64,000 nt of DNA from Ruania zhangjianzhongii (GTDB taxonomy: Bacteria > Actinomycetota > Actinomycetes > Actinomycetales > Beutenbergiaceae), in NCBI RefSeq assembly GCF_008000995.1, contig NZ_CP042828.1, positions 1,984,001 through 2,048,000 on the forward strand, written 5' to 3'. Numbering within the stretch: the first letter of the stretch is position 1; each line of letters begins with the position of its first letter. A program made the translations under genes and the position numbers. Of the stretch, positions 16,863-24,225 are shown one piece after another. The notes beneath the pieces are model-generated. The model was not told the origin of the DNA and did no database searches. It saw nothing but the letters and a program-made list of their open reading frames with translations.

Positions 16863-18046
16863 CCGCGCCGCTGGAGGACCTGTTCGTGGTGGACGCCTCC
16901 ACCTTGTTCGCCGGACCGATGGCCGCGATGCACCTGGGCGATATGGGCGCCCGGGTGGTGAAGGTGGAGCACCCACGCCGTCCGGATCCCTCCCGGGGGC
17001 ACGGGCCGGCGAAGGACGGCGAGAACCTGTGGTGGAAGACCCTCGGGCGGAACAAGCAGACCGTGACGCTCGACCTGCACACCGAGAGTGGACAGGACGC
17101 GTTCTGCCGGCTCGCCGAGCGGGCCGATGTGGTGATCGAGAACTTCCGGCCGGGCACCCTGGAACGCTGGGGACTTGGCTACGACCGGCTCGCCGCAGTG
17201 AACCCGCAGCTGGTGCTGGCTCGGGTGACCGGCTTCGGGCAGAAGGGCCCGTACCGGTCCCGGCCCGGCTTCGGCACCCTGGCCGAGGCGATGAGCGGGT
17301 TCGCCGCGATGACCGGAGAAGCCGGCGGGCCGCCGACGCTGCCGCCGTTCGGCCTGGCGGACGGGATCGCGTCCCTGACCACCGCGTACGCGGTGATGAC
17401 GGCGCTGCATGCGCGCTGGCGAACCGGTCGCGGCCGGGAGCTGGACGTGGCGATCATCGAGCCGATCCTGGCGATGCTCGGTCCGCAGATCACCCGCTGG
17501 GACCAGCTCGGCGCCGTGCAGCCGCGGACCGGGAACCGCTCGGCGAACAATGCACCGCGGAACGCGTACCTGACCGCGGACGCGAAGTGGGTAGCGGTGA
17601 GTACGTCCGCGCAGTCGATCGCCGAGCGGGTGATGGAGCTGGTCGGCCGGCCGGAGTTCGTGGCCGAGGACTGGTTCTCTTCGGGGGCCGGGCGCGCCCA
17701 GCATGCCGATGAGCTGGACGACGCCGTGGGTGGGTGGATCGCGCAGCGCTCCCGGGATGAGGTGGTGGCCGAGTTCGAGCGCGTGCACGCCGCGGTGGCG
17801 CCGATCTACGACGCCGGGGACATCGTGGCCGACCCGCAGTTCCAGGCACTGGGGACGGTGCACCGGATCGAGGACCCGGTGCTGGGGGAGATGGCCATGC
17901 AGGGGCCACTGTTCCGGATGTCCGAGGGCGAGCCGCGGATCGAGTGGACCGGGCGGGCTCCCGGAGCGGACACCGACGCGGTGCTGGCCGAGCTGGGCTT
18001 CTCGGCCGCGGAGATCGCTGCGATGCGGGAGACGGGCGCATGCTGA
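16859..18046 (+). CDS. Class III CoA-transferase (CaiB/BaiF family)
   Basis: The 395-residue protein follows the CaiB/BaiF pattern from the start: LFVVDASTLFAGPMAAMHLG, then ARVVKVEHP, then GRNKQTVTLDL and ENFRPGTLERWGLGY. The catalytic aspartate that forms the acyl-anhydride intermediate corresponds to D168 in the motif FGLADG. Family members move CoA between carboxylic acids, for example in carnitine, oxalate, itaconate and citramalate metabolism. Because a CitE-like lyase follows, the likely scheme is activation of a hydroxy- or dicarboxylic acid followed by carbon-carbon cleavage. GTG start overlaps the previous TGA. How this joins the glycohydrolase half of the operon is not known. Confidence 0.9.
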   Translation: MTAPLEDLFVVDASTLFAGPMAAMHLGDMGARVVKVEHPRRPDPSRGHGPAKDGENLWWKTLGRNKQTVTLDLHTESGQDAFCRLAERADVVIENFRPGTLERWGLGYDRLAAVNPQLVLARVTGFGQKGPYRSRPGFGTLAEAMSGFAAMTGEAGGPPTLPPFGLADGIASLTTAYAVMTALHARWRTGRGRELDVAIIEPILAMLGPQITRWDQLGAVQPRTGNRSANNAPRNAYLTADAKWVAVSTSAQSIAERVMELVGRPEFVAEDWFSSGAGRAQHADELDDAVGGWIAQRSRDEVVAEFERVHAAVAPIYDAGDIVADPQFQALGTVHRIEDPVLGEMAMQGPLFRMSEGEPRIEWTGRAPGADTDAVLAELGFSAAEIAAMRETGAC

Positions 18047-18873
18047 GCTCGTTGTACGTGCCCGGCGACCGGCCGGACCGGGTGGCCAAGGCGCTCGCTT
18101 CCGGCGCGGACTGTGTGATCGTCGACCTGGAGGACGCGGTGGCCGCGTCGCAGAAGGAGGCGGCGCGGGACTCCTTGGCTGAGGCGCTCGGCGACGCTGC
18201 CGATGCTGGCGGTGTTCACGGAAGCGGCCCAGCGGTGCAGGTGCGGGTGAACGCGCGCGGTTCGGCGTGGCACGAGGCGGACCTCGCCGCAGTGGCTCTT
18301 CTGGATGAGGCGGTCGGCGTACGGGTGCCGAAGGTTTCCGGTGCGGACGATGTGGCGGCGGTCCAGGCGGCGTTGCCCGGCCGCGAGGTGCACGCCTTGA
18401 TCGAGACGGCGCTGGGCGTGGAGCACGCCTTCGAGATCGCGTCCGCCGGGGTCGCCTCCGTGGCGCTCGGCGAGGCCGACCTGCGGGCGGACCTGGGCCT
18501 GGCGGCGGGGGAGGAGGGTGAGCCGGGCCTGGCCTGGGTGCGCTCACGCCTGGTGGTGGCGGCTGCGGCCGCGAGCCTACCGGCGCCCCAGATGAGCGTC
18601 TACGCGGATGTGCGCGACCTCGAGGGGCTCGCGCACAGCTGCCAGCGCGGGCGCGCACTGGGGTTGGTGGGCCGTACTGCGATCCACCCGGCCCAGCTGC
18701 CGGTGATCCGGGACGCGTTCGCGCCCACTGACGCCGAGATCAGACGCGCCCGCGAGATCATCGACCGGGTCGGCGCCGCGGAGGCGGACGGCTCCGGGAC
18801 CGTGGTCCTCGAGGACGGCACGTTCCTGGATGTGGCGATGGTGCGGGCCGCGCGGCGGATGCTGAGCATATAG
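18040..18873 (+). CDS. CitE-like HpcH/HpaI aldolase-family lyase
   Basis: The 277-residue protein is a CitE/malyl-CoA-lyase type beta-barrel: SLYVPGDRPDRVAKAL with the substrate-binding Arg, VIVDLEDAV with the first acidic residue, VRVNARG, HALIETALGVEHAFEI with the magnesium-binding Glu, GEADLRADLG with the magnesium-binding Asp, and GRTAIHPAQL near the end. Such enzymes cleave citramalyl-CoA, malyl-CoA or citryl-type thioesters to acetyl-CoA and an oxoacid. The ATG at 18040 lies inside the end of the CoA-transferase gene (7-bp overlap), implying coupled translation with the enzyme that would make its CoA ester. It is the last gene of the operon, because a separate promoter and operon begin after the stop. 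Confidence 0.87.
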   Translation: MLSSLYVPGDRPDRVAKALASGADCVIVDLEDAVAASQKEAARDSLAEALGDAADAGGVHGSGPAVQVRVNARGSAWHEADLAAVALLDEAVGVRVPKVSGADDVAAVQAALPGREVHALIETALGVEHAFEIASAGVASVALGEADLRADLGLAAGEEGEPGLAWVRSRLVVAAAAASLPAPQMSVYADVRDLEGLAHSCQRGRALGLVGRTAIHPAQLPVIRDAFAPTDAEIRRAREIIDRVGAAEADGSGTVVLEDGTFLDVAMVRAARRMLSI

Positions 18874-18899
18874 CACGCCGTGCTACCGAGTGCTATTCT
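18871..18899 (+). promoter_or_regulatory. Toxin-antitoxin promoter with palindromic operator
   Basis: TAGCACGCCGTGCTA (18871-18885) is a palindrome with perfect 7-bp arms, and GTGCTA recurs at 18890-18895. TATTCT (18894-18899) fits a -10 box and lies six bases before the antitoxin ATG, predicting a leaderless transcript. Antitoxins of this type usually repress their own promoter through such sites. The palindrome includes the stop codon of the preceding lyase gene. Confidence 0.6.
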
Positions 18900-18905
18900 G
18901 AGTGA

Positions 18906-19175
18906 ATGAGCACCGGTCCTGAGATCAGCCAACGTGACCTCCGGATGCGGTCGAAGGAGATCATGGACGCCGTGGAGCGTGGCCAGACGTACACGGTCAC
19001 TCGGGACGGGCGTGGCATTGGTGAGTTGATCCCCATCCGTGAACCTCGGCGATTCGTCTCCCGGGAGGCGTTCGCTCGCAGTTCGAGCCGTGCGCCAAAG
19101 GTAGACCTCGAGGCGTTCCGCCGGGACCTCGACGCCGCTGCCGACCCGATGTTTGACGATCCATATGCGCGCTGA
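18906..19175 (+). CDS. Phd/YefM-type antitoxin
   Basis: This 89-residue protein matches the PhdYefM antitoxin fold: an N-terminal DNA-binding half beginning ISQRDLRMRSKEIMDAVERGQTY, the TVTRDGRGIGELIP hairpin, then a flexible, charged C-terminal tail (VDLEAFRRDLDAAADP) that usually wraps around the toxin. It is followed, with an 11-bp overlap, by a PIN-domain toxin, the standard order for VapBC-type modules. It should neutralise the toxin and repress its own promoter via the upstream palindrome. Confidence 0.88.
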   Translation: MSTGPEISQRDLRMRSKEIMDAVERGQTYTVTRDGRGIGELIPIREPRRFVSREAFARSSSRAPKVDLEAFRRDLDAAADPMFDDPYAR

Positions 19176-19587
19176 CGAGACCAGGGGTTTGCTCGACACC
19201 AACATCCTGATCCTCTGGCGGTTGGTCGATCCGGAAGCGCTACCGGCGGAGATGGCGATCAGCGCGGTGACACTCGCCGAGCTGTCCGCGGGTGTCCACC
19301 TGGTCAGCGGTGCCGCCGTTGCCGAACGGGCGAAGCGGCTCGAGGTCCTTCAGCGAGTGGAGCACGAGTTCGATCCGATCCCGTTCGGGGCGGAGGCCGC
19401 GCGCGCGTTCGGGGGCTTGACCGCGGCCGTCCAGGAGATCGGTCGCACACCGCGTCGACGCACCGCCGATCTGATGATTGCGGCTGTCGCGGCAGCCGAG
19501 GGACTGCCGCTCTACACCGCAAATCCACAAGATTTTCGCGGCCTGGGAGAGTTCGTCGACGTCATCGAAGTCCCAAGGCCAGTGTGA
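19165..19587 (+). CDS. vapC: PIN-domain ribonuclease toxin (VapC family)
   Basis: The 140-residue protein has the acidic active-site pattern of PIN-domain RNases: D11 in GLLDTNIL, E39 in TLAELSAG, D102 in RRTADLMIAA, and D123 in ANPQDF. These residues coordinate Mg or Mn for single-strand RNA cleavage; VapC toxins typically cut tRNA or rRNA when the antitoxin is degraded. The ATG at 19165 is preferred because it starts just before the conserved DTN strand and overlaps the antitoxin by 11 bp; a TTG at 19153 is the alternative. All key residues are intact, so the toxin is expected to be active. Confidence 0.9.
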   Translation: MRADETRGLLDTNILILWRLVDPEALPAEMAISAVTLAELSAGVHLVSGAAVAERAKRLEVLQRVEHEFDPIPFGAEAARAFGGLTAAVQEIGRTPRRRTADLMIAAVAAAEGLPLYTANPQDFRGLGEFVDVIEVPRPV

Positions 19588-19631
19588 GCGCCGAACTAGG
19601 CTCGGCTGGCGACTCGGTCACGCACATGACC

Positions 19632-19895
19632 TCACGCGTGTGCTCCCGCGGCATCGCCGATGAGCACCCACCCTGGTGAGTACTCGGCCACCTCATAGGT
19701 GTCGTTGCGCTCAGCCAGGGCGTGCGGGCCGTAGATGGCCGAGCCGTCGGCGAGGTAGAGCCCGGGAGTGATCGCCCACAGCGCCGCGACTGCCGGGTGC
19801 GGTGCCTCTGCCAACTGTCCAACGTGCTCGGCTAGCTCGGCAGTGGCCTCCTGGTCTGGGAGGACCCTGTTGCCCTCGTTCGGTTCGCTCACCAC
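19632..19895 (-). pseudogene. Truncated SMI1/KNR4-like (SUKH) fragment
   Basis: This 87-codon frame encodes LADGSAIYGPHALAERNDTY followed by EVAEYSPGWVLIGD. That resembles the middle of SMI1/KNR4 (SUKH) domain proteins, where the sequence normally continues into a GDDGGG-type motif and another 50 or more residues. Here it ends GDAAGAHA with an in-frame stop. No clear continuation was recognised in the other two frames up to the VapC gene. Proteins of this superfamily often act as immunity proteins against secreted toxins. The start is a GTG shortly after the glycosyltransferase stop. It could be a decayed immunity gene or a short functional variant; the truncation is the more likely reading. 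Confidence 0.45.
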
Positions 19896-19919
19896 TGCAC
19901 CGGGGGTAGCGGTCGCCCC

Positions 19920-21113
19920 CTACCGGACACTGGCGTACACCTGGACCGTTGGCCCCACGTGCACGGCCGCCGAGTCCCGCGCCGCCAGCATCGCCTTGCT
20001 CGCCAGGGCGACCAACTCCGGCTCGCGCTGCAGTCGCCCCAGTACAGCCGCGAGGCCCGCCGCATCGGGTGACAGCGCTGCGAAGCCGCCGCCGGTAGGC
20101 ACCGCCTCGGCCAGGTCCGGGTCCGCATAGAGCACCGGCAGCCCGGAGGCGATCGCCTCGAGGAACACCATCGGTTGGTTGTCGAAGTCCACCGAGGAGC
20201 TCACCAGCACATGGCTGTGCTGCATCTCGGCCAGTACCTCCTCCTGCGGCACCGAACCGCCCAACCGTACCGGCGCACCCTCTGCCGCCCGCGCAGTCGC
20301 CCGCCGGGCCATGCCATCGCCGAATATCGTCCCCTGCACCGCGCCGCCCACCTGGCGCACAGCGTTGACGAAGACCTCGGGCTGCTTCTCCGGCGACAAC
20401 CGGCCCACCCACAACGCGCGCAGTGGTGCACCTGGCACCAACTCCCGCACCGAAGGCTCACCGACCACCTCCAGCACGGTCGGCTCTACCCCGTTGGAGA
20501 TCACAGTCGTTGGCGTTGTCACCCCCACCTCGGCCAGTTTCTGCGCGAAGTGCGCCGACGGCACCACCACATGGTCACTAGCCTGAGCCTGCGCCACCAT
20601 CAGTCGCCACATCCGCCGCGCCACCCGCGTCGCGGTGTACGGCGACTCCGCGTCCACGTGCACCCCCGAGTGCGGTACCTGCCGGTGGTGCAACCAAGCC
20701 AGCAGGGGAGTGGTCAGGGCAGGCAGCGGGAGCACCGAAGCGGTGAACACATCGATCCGGCCATGCATGGTGTGCACCACGGGCAGGCCCACCTCGCGCG
20801 ACACCCGAATCCCGGAGAGCGCCGCGAACATCTCCGAATGGGTGTGCACCACCTCCACCCCACGGGCTGCGAACTCCGCACGCAGAATCTCCCGCACGCG
20901 CCGCGGCGGCCAGGCGAACGGATACCCATCGGGCCGGAACCCAGCAGAGATCGGTAGCGTCACGACGGCCGGGTCCGCACTCGGCTCGTCCGCCGGGCAG
21001 AAGACGGTCACCTCGTGCCCGGCCAGTTCCAGCCCCGCCCGCAGCGCCTTCACCGCGGTCTGCACCCCGCCCAGCGTCGGCAGGTAGTAGTCGGTCACCA
21101 GGGCGATGTGCAC
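19920..21113 (-). CDS. GT4-family glycosyltransferase
   Basis: The 397-residue protein has two Rossmann-like halves typical of GT-B retaining glycosyltransferases. The N-terminal acceptor domain begins VHIALVTDYYLPTLGGVQTA, a hallmark of GT4 enzymes, with HTHSEMFAA at about residue 105. The C-terminal donor domain has the ALWVGRLSPEKQPEVF segment and DNQPMVFLEAIASGLPVL, corresponding to the EX7E nucleotide-sugar site. The GTG at 21113 is chosen because homologous sequence begins there; upstream codons would overlap the GntR promoter. Likely acceptors are phosphatidylinositol or other glycolipids of the actinobacterial envelope, but the specific substrate cannot be read from the sequence. It is divergent from the sialic-acid operon. 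Confidence 0.88.
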   Translation of the reverse strand: MHIALVTDYYLPTLGGVQTAVKALRAGLELAGHEVTVFCPADEPSADPAVVTLPISAGFRPDGYPFAWPPRRVREILRAEFAARGVEVVHTHSEMFAALSGIRVSREVGLPVVHTMHGRIDVFTASVLPLPALTTPLLAWLHHRQVPHSGVHVDAESPYTATRVARRMWRLMVAQAQASDHVVVPSAHFAQKLAEVGVTTPTTVISNGVEPTVLEVVGEPSVRELVPGAPLRALWVGRLSPEKQPEVFVNAVRQVGGAVQGTIFGDGMARRATARAAEGAPVRLGGSVPQEEVLAEMQHSHVLVSSSVDFDNQPMVFLEAIASGLPVLYADPDLAEAVPTGGGFAALSPDAAGLAAVLGRLQREPELVALASKAMLAARDSAAVHVGPTVQVYASVR

Positions 21114-21170
21114 CCGCCGATCGTAAGGGACCAGATCGCACAGGACGCGTTGCGGTACCGATGCGATCTG

Positions 21171-21206
21171 TTGACAGATATCTGATATCTGGTATTTACT
21201 CTGGGC
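21171..21206 (+). promoter_or_regulatory. Promoter with 17-bp palindromic operator, sialic-acid operon
   Basis: TTGACA (21171-21176) and TATTTA (21193-21198) are 16 bp apart. CAGATATCTGATATCTG (21175-21191) is a palindrome with perfect 8-bp arms around one central base and fills the space between the two boxes. A bound repressor would exclude RNA polymerase. The start codon at 21207 follows the -10 box by eight bases, so the message is probably leaderless. Confidence 0.78.
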
Positions 21207-21926
21207 ATGACACACGAGGAGGTGAGCCTGGGCAGGCTTCCGCTTTCACATCAGGCTCAACGTCGAATCAGGCAGTACATCGTCGATCGAGAGTTGCGTC
21301 CCGGCGACGTGTTGCCCAATGAGGGTGAGTTCTGCCAGATGCTCGACATGAGCAAGTCGTCGGTGCGGGAGGGGATCCGGCGACTCGAGATGCTCGGCAT
21401 CGTGGACGTGCGCAGGGGTCGCGGCCTCTACGTCGGTGCCTTCAACTTGAAGCCCGTTATTGACGCGTTGCCCTACCAGCTCACCGTGGACGAAACACCG
21501 CTCCACGAGATTCTGCAGGTCCGCGCTGCGATCGAAGAGGGGCTGATCATTCAGGCGAGCAGGCAGCTCAGCGAGCGTCACCTGGCCGACCTTGACGATC
21601 TCGTGGCACAGATGCGTGAGCAGTCCCAGGCAGGTGAGGTGCCACCGGAGGTTGACCACGCCTTCCATCTTGCTCTCTTCGCGCCGTTGGAGAACCAGAT
21701 GCTGAACAAGCTCATCGAGACGTTCTGGGAGGTCTACGCACGTTTCGCGGCCACTGCCACAGCACCGATCAACCATCACGCCGTCGAGGACCATCACGAG
21801 ATCGTCAGTGCGATCCGCAGCGGTGACGATCAGCGGATGACTCGGGCGGTGGCAGTGCACTTCGCGCCGATCCAGAGCACCGTCGAGTCCGTTCCCACCC
21901 CTTCTCCCGAGGAGCGGCGAGCATGA
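21207..21926 (+). CDS. FadR-subfamily GntR transcriptional regulator
   Basis: The 239-residue protein has an N-terminal winged helix (SHQAQRRIRQYIVDRELRPG, then NEGEFCQMLDMSKSSVREGI and a RRGRGLYVG wing), followed by an all-helical FCD effector domain. The metal/ligand-binding residues of FCD domains appear in VDHAFHLALF and AVEDHHEIV, with a terminal Asp/His cluster. Its stop overlaps the nanA start (ATGA), so it is the first gene of the operon it presumably controls, like NanR in other bacteria. The palindrome between -35 and -10 of its promoter is its likely binding site, with N-acetylneuraminate or a related metabolite as probable inducer. Confidence 0.9.
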   Translation: MTHEEVSLGRLPLSHQAQRRIRQYIVDRELRPGDVLPNEGEFCQMLDMSKSSVREGIRRLEMLGIVDVRRGRGLYVGAFNLKPVIDALPYQLTVDETPLHEILQVRAAIEEGLIIQASRQLSERHLADLDDLVAQMREQSQAGEVPPEVDHAFHLALFAPLENQMLNKLIETFWEVYARFAATATAPINHHAVEDHHEIVSAIRSGDDQRMTRAVAVHFAPIQSTVESVPTPSPEERRA

Positions 21927-22816
21927 ATCTGGCCGGAATTCACCCAGCGTTGATCGCCACGTACGATGATAAGGGTGCCCTCAGCATGGAGCGGCAAGCG
22001 GCGCTGATCGACCACGTGCTCGGCCAGGGTGTCGACGGGGTATTTGTATCCGGCTCGACAGGCGAGGCATACCTGCAGAGCGTGAGTGAGCGGCAGGAGA
22101 CGATCTCGGCTGCGATCGAGCAGGTAGCGGGGCGCGGTCCGGTGATCGCCCACACCGGCAGCCTCGATACCCGCACCACGCTCGCCCTGACCGAGTACGC
22201 CGTTGCGGCGGGTGCCGATGCGGTCAGTGCGGTCACACCGGTCTACTACCACTATGAAGAGGCACAGTTCGAGGCCTACTTTCGGGAGGTATCCGCGGCC
22301 GCAGGCCAGACACCTCTGATCGCGTATCACATTCCTGGACGAAGCCACGTTCAGCTCTCACCCGACTTCTTCCTCCGGTTAGCCGATGACGGCGTACTGC
22401 AAGGTTTGAAGTACACGGCAACGGATCTGTATCCGCTCGCCGAGGTGGTGCGGCGTGCCCCGCAGGACTTTCTCGTCTACAACGGTTCCGACGAGGTGCT
22501 CCTCGGTGGCCTGGCGCTCGGTGCGCATGGCGGCATCGGCTCCACCTACAACGCGATCGGCCGCGTCTACCGGCGCATCTTCGACCTAGCCGCAGCTGAG
22601 GATCTCACCGCCGCCCGTCACCACCAGACGATCGCGAACCGATTTATCAGCGAGATGAACAACTACGACTTCCTCGTCTTTCTCCGGCAGGTACTGCGCC
22701 ACGACGGTGTGGAAACTGGCCACGGACGAGCCCCGCTCCCGACAGTCACTGATGCTCAGCAGCGCGTGATCGATGACGTGCTGTCCACGTTTTCCGCCAA
22801 GGAGTCCCACCGGTGA
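21923..22816 (+). CDS. nanA: N-acetylneuraminate lyase
   Basis: The 297-residue protein is a class I aldolase of the DHDPS/NanA family that splits N-acetylneuraminate into pyruvate and N-acetylmannosamine. The match to NanA is specific: GSTGEAYLQSVSER at residues 44-57, DAVSAVTPVYY, the catalytic tyrosine Y135 in IAYHIPGRS, the Schiff-base lysine K163 in GLKYTATDLY, and YNGSDEVLLGG followed by GGIGSTYN. DHDPS enzymes lack the GDLY/TDLY and DE positions seen here. It sits between the regulator and an unknown protein with overlaps on both sides. The enzymes for N-acetylmannosamine use (NanK, NanE, NagA, NagB) are not in the window and must be elsewhere if the pathway is complete. Confidence 0.93.
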   Translation: MNLAGIHPALIATYDDKGALSMERQAALIDHVLGQGVDGVFVSGSTGEAYLQSVSERQETISAAIEQVAGRGPVIAHTGSLDTRTTLALTEYAVAAGADAVSAVTPVYYHYEEAQFEAYFREVSAAAGQTPLIAYHIPGRSHVQLSPDFFLRLADDGVLQGLKYTATDLYPLAEVVRRAPQDFLVYNGSDEVLLGGLALGAHGGIGSTYNAIGRVYRRIFDLAAAEDLTAARHHQTIANRFISEMNNYDFLVFLRQVLRHDGVETGHGRAPLPTVTDAQQRVIDDVLSTFSAKESHR

Positions 22817-24216
22817 GTTCTACCCACGATGCCGCCCAGCCGTTCCAGGTCTCGGGCGTCGTTCCTTCCCTTGCCCAGATCGGTGATTTCGGGCCGCCGC
22901 GCACAGAGATCGGCGTTGGTGCGCTGATGCCGTGGAACGGCGTGCTGTACGTGCAGAACTACAACTCGCACAAGGCCCGTAGTGGCTCTGGCGTCAGTCT
23001 GCGGCGGATCAGCGCAGACATGACGATGGAGGTGGTGCCAGAGACCCTCGGGGTGGATGGCACCTATACCAACCGCTTCGTGCACTACCCGACGGGCCGG
23101 CTGGTGATTGGTCCGCAGGTGATCGAAGAGGACCACACCATCCACGTGGTGCCCGAGTTGCAGGAGCACCGTCTCTGCGGCACCACCCACCACCTCCAGC
23201 ACCCGGACACCCACGTCTATGTGCTGACGATGGAGGGATTGGTCTTCGAGCTCAACATGCTCACGCTGGAGACCGCGCAGGTCTGGGACCTGAACGAGGA
23301 GCTGAACACCGAGGGGGAGTGGAAGGTCCACTACAAGGACTGCTACACCGCCTACGGCCGATTCATCGTCTGCTCCAACGAGTACGGAGAGGCGGAGTGG
23401 GCCGGGGAGCGCAGTCGCGGCCGGCTGGCCGAGTTCGACGGCGAGACCTGGCGGATCCTGGCACGCAAGCCCTACACCGCCATCGCCGGACGTGGTGAGT
23501 TTGCCGGTACGATCTTCGCCTCGGGCTGGGACCGGGCCTCCGCGATCCTTGAGGTCTACACCGAGGCTGATGACAAGTGGACCCGCTACCGCCTCCCCAA
23601 GGCCTCACACACCTTCGACCACAAGTGGCAGACCGAGTGGCCGCGGATCCGCGAGGTCGAGCACGAGCGGCTGCTGCTGGACCACCACGGGATGTACTAC
23701 GAGCTGTCTCCGTGGGCGTACGGCGGCCGGATCTGGGGCGTGCGCCCCATCTCCACCCACCTCTGGGTGCTCGGTGACTTCTGCTCCTGGCGCGGCATGC
23801 TCGTGATGGGCGCGGACAACGCCTCACCAAGCACCGGGCACAACGCCACTACTGCCGAGCCCCAGTCCGGTCTGTGGTTCGGCAAGACCGACGACCTGTG
23901 GTCCTACGGCAAGGCCGCGGGCTGGGGTGGTCCATGGTGGGAGGACGAAGTCGCCGCGGACGCTCCTTCCGATCCCTACCTGATGACCGGGTTCGACCAG
24001 AAGGTGCTCCACCTGCAGAACCACGGCAGCACCGAGGCCTGCGTCACCGTGGAGGTCGACCCCCGCGGTGACGGCAGCTTCGGCGTCCACCACGTCCTCA
24101 CCGTCGCGCCGGGAGAGTTGAGCTCCTACGTCTTCCCGGCAGGGTTCTCCGCCCACTGGCTACGGCTGGTCAGCGATCGGGACGCCGTCCTGACCGCCCA
24201 GCTCTTCTACACGTGA
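22813..24216 (+). CDS. Conserved protein of unknown function in sialic-acid operon
   Basis: I do not recognise a named family for this 467-residue protein. It has no signal peptide or membrane span and is therefore cytosolic. It is rich in Trp, Tyr, His and Gly, with repeated beta-strand-like segments such as GVLYVQNYNSH, GRFIVCSNEYGEAEW, GTIFASGWDRASA, GRIWGVRPISTHLWV and KVLHLQNHG, suggesting a beta-propeller followed by a small beta-sandwich. Conserved-looking acidic and aromatic residues (KVHYKDCYTAYG, LLLDHHGMYYELSP) could line a sugar pocket. It overlaps nanA by four bases and precedes the importer, so a role in sialic-acid handling is likely, for instance anomer interconversion by analogy with the propeller protein NanM; that comparison is speculative. 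Confidence 0.72.
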   Translation: MSSTHDAAQPFQVSGVVPSLAQIGDFGPPRTEIGVGALMPWNGVLYVQNYNSHKARSGSGVSLRRISADMTMEVVPETLGVDGTYTNRFVHYPTGRLVIGPQVIEEDHTIHVVPELQEHRLCGTTHHLQHPDTHVYVLTMEGLVFELNMLTLETAQVWDLNEELNTEGEWKVHYKDCYTAYGRFIVCSNEYGEAEWAGERSRGRLAEFDGETWRILARKPYTAIAGRGEFAGTIFASGWDRASAILEVYTEADDKWTRYRLPKASHTFDHKWQTEWPRIREVEHERLLLDHHGMYYELSPWAYGGRIWGVRPISTHLWVLGDFCSWRGMLVMGADNASPSTGHNATTAEPQSGLWFGKTDDLWSYGKAAGWGGPWWEDEVAADAPSDPYLMTGFDQKVLHLQNHGSTEACVTVEVDPRGDGSFGVHHVLTVAPGELSSYVFPAGFSAHWLRLVSDRDAVLTAQLFYT

Positions 24217-24225
24217 GCCGGCCTG

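Noticed and set aside
14478-18658. Two long minus-strand frames (to 16388 and from 16418) opposite the kinase, fusion and CoA-transferase genes
   Set aside because: The plus strand encodes recognisable families throughout; the antisense translations are low-complexity.
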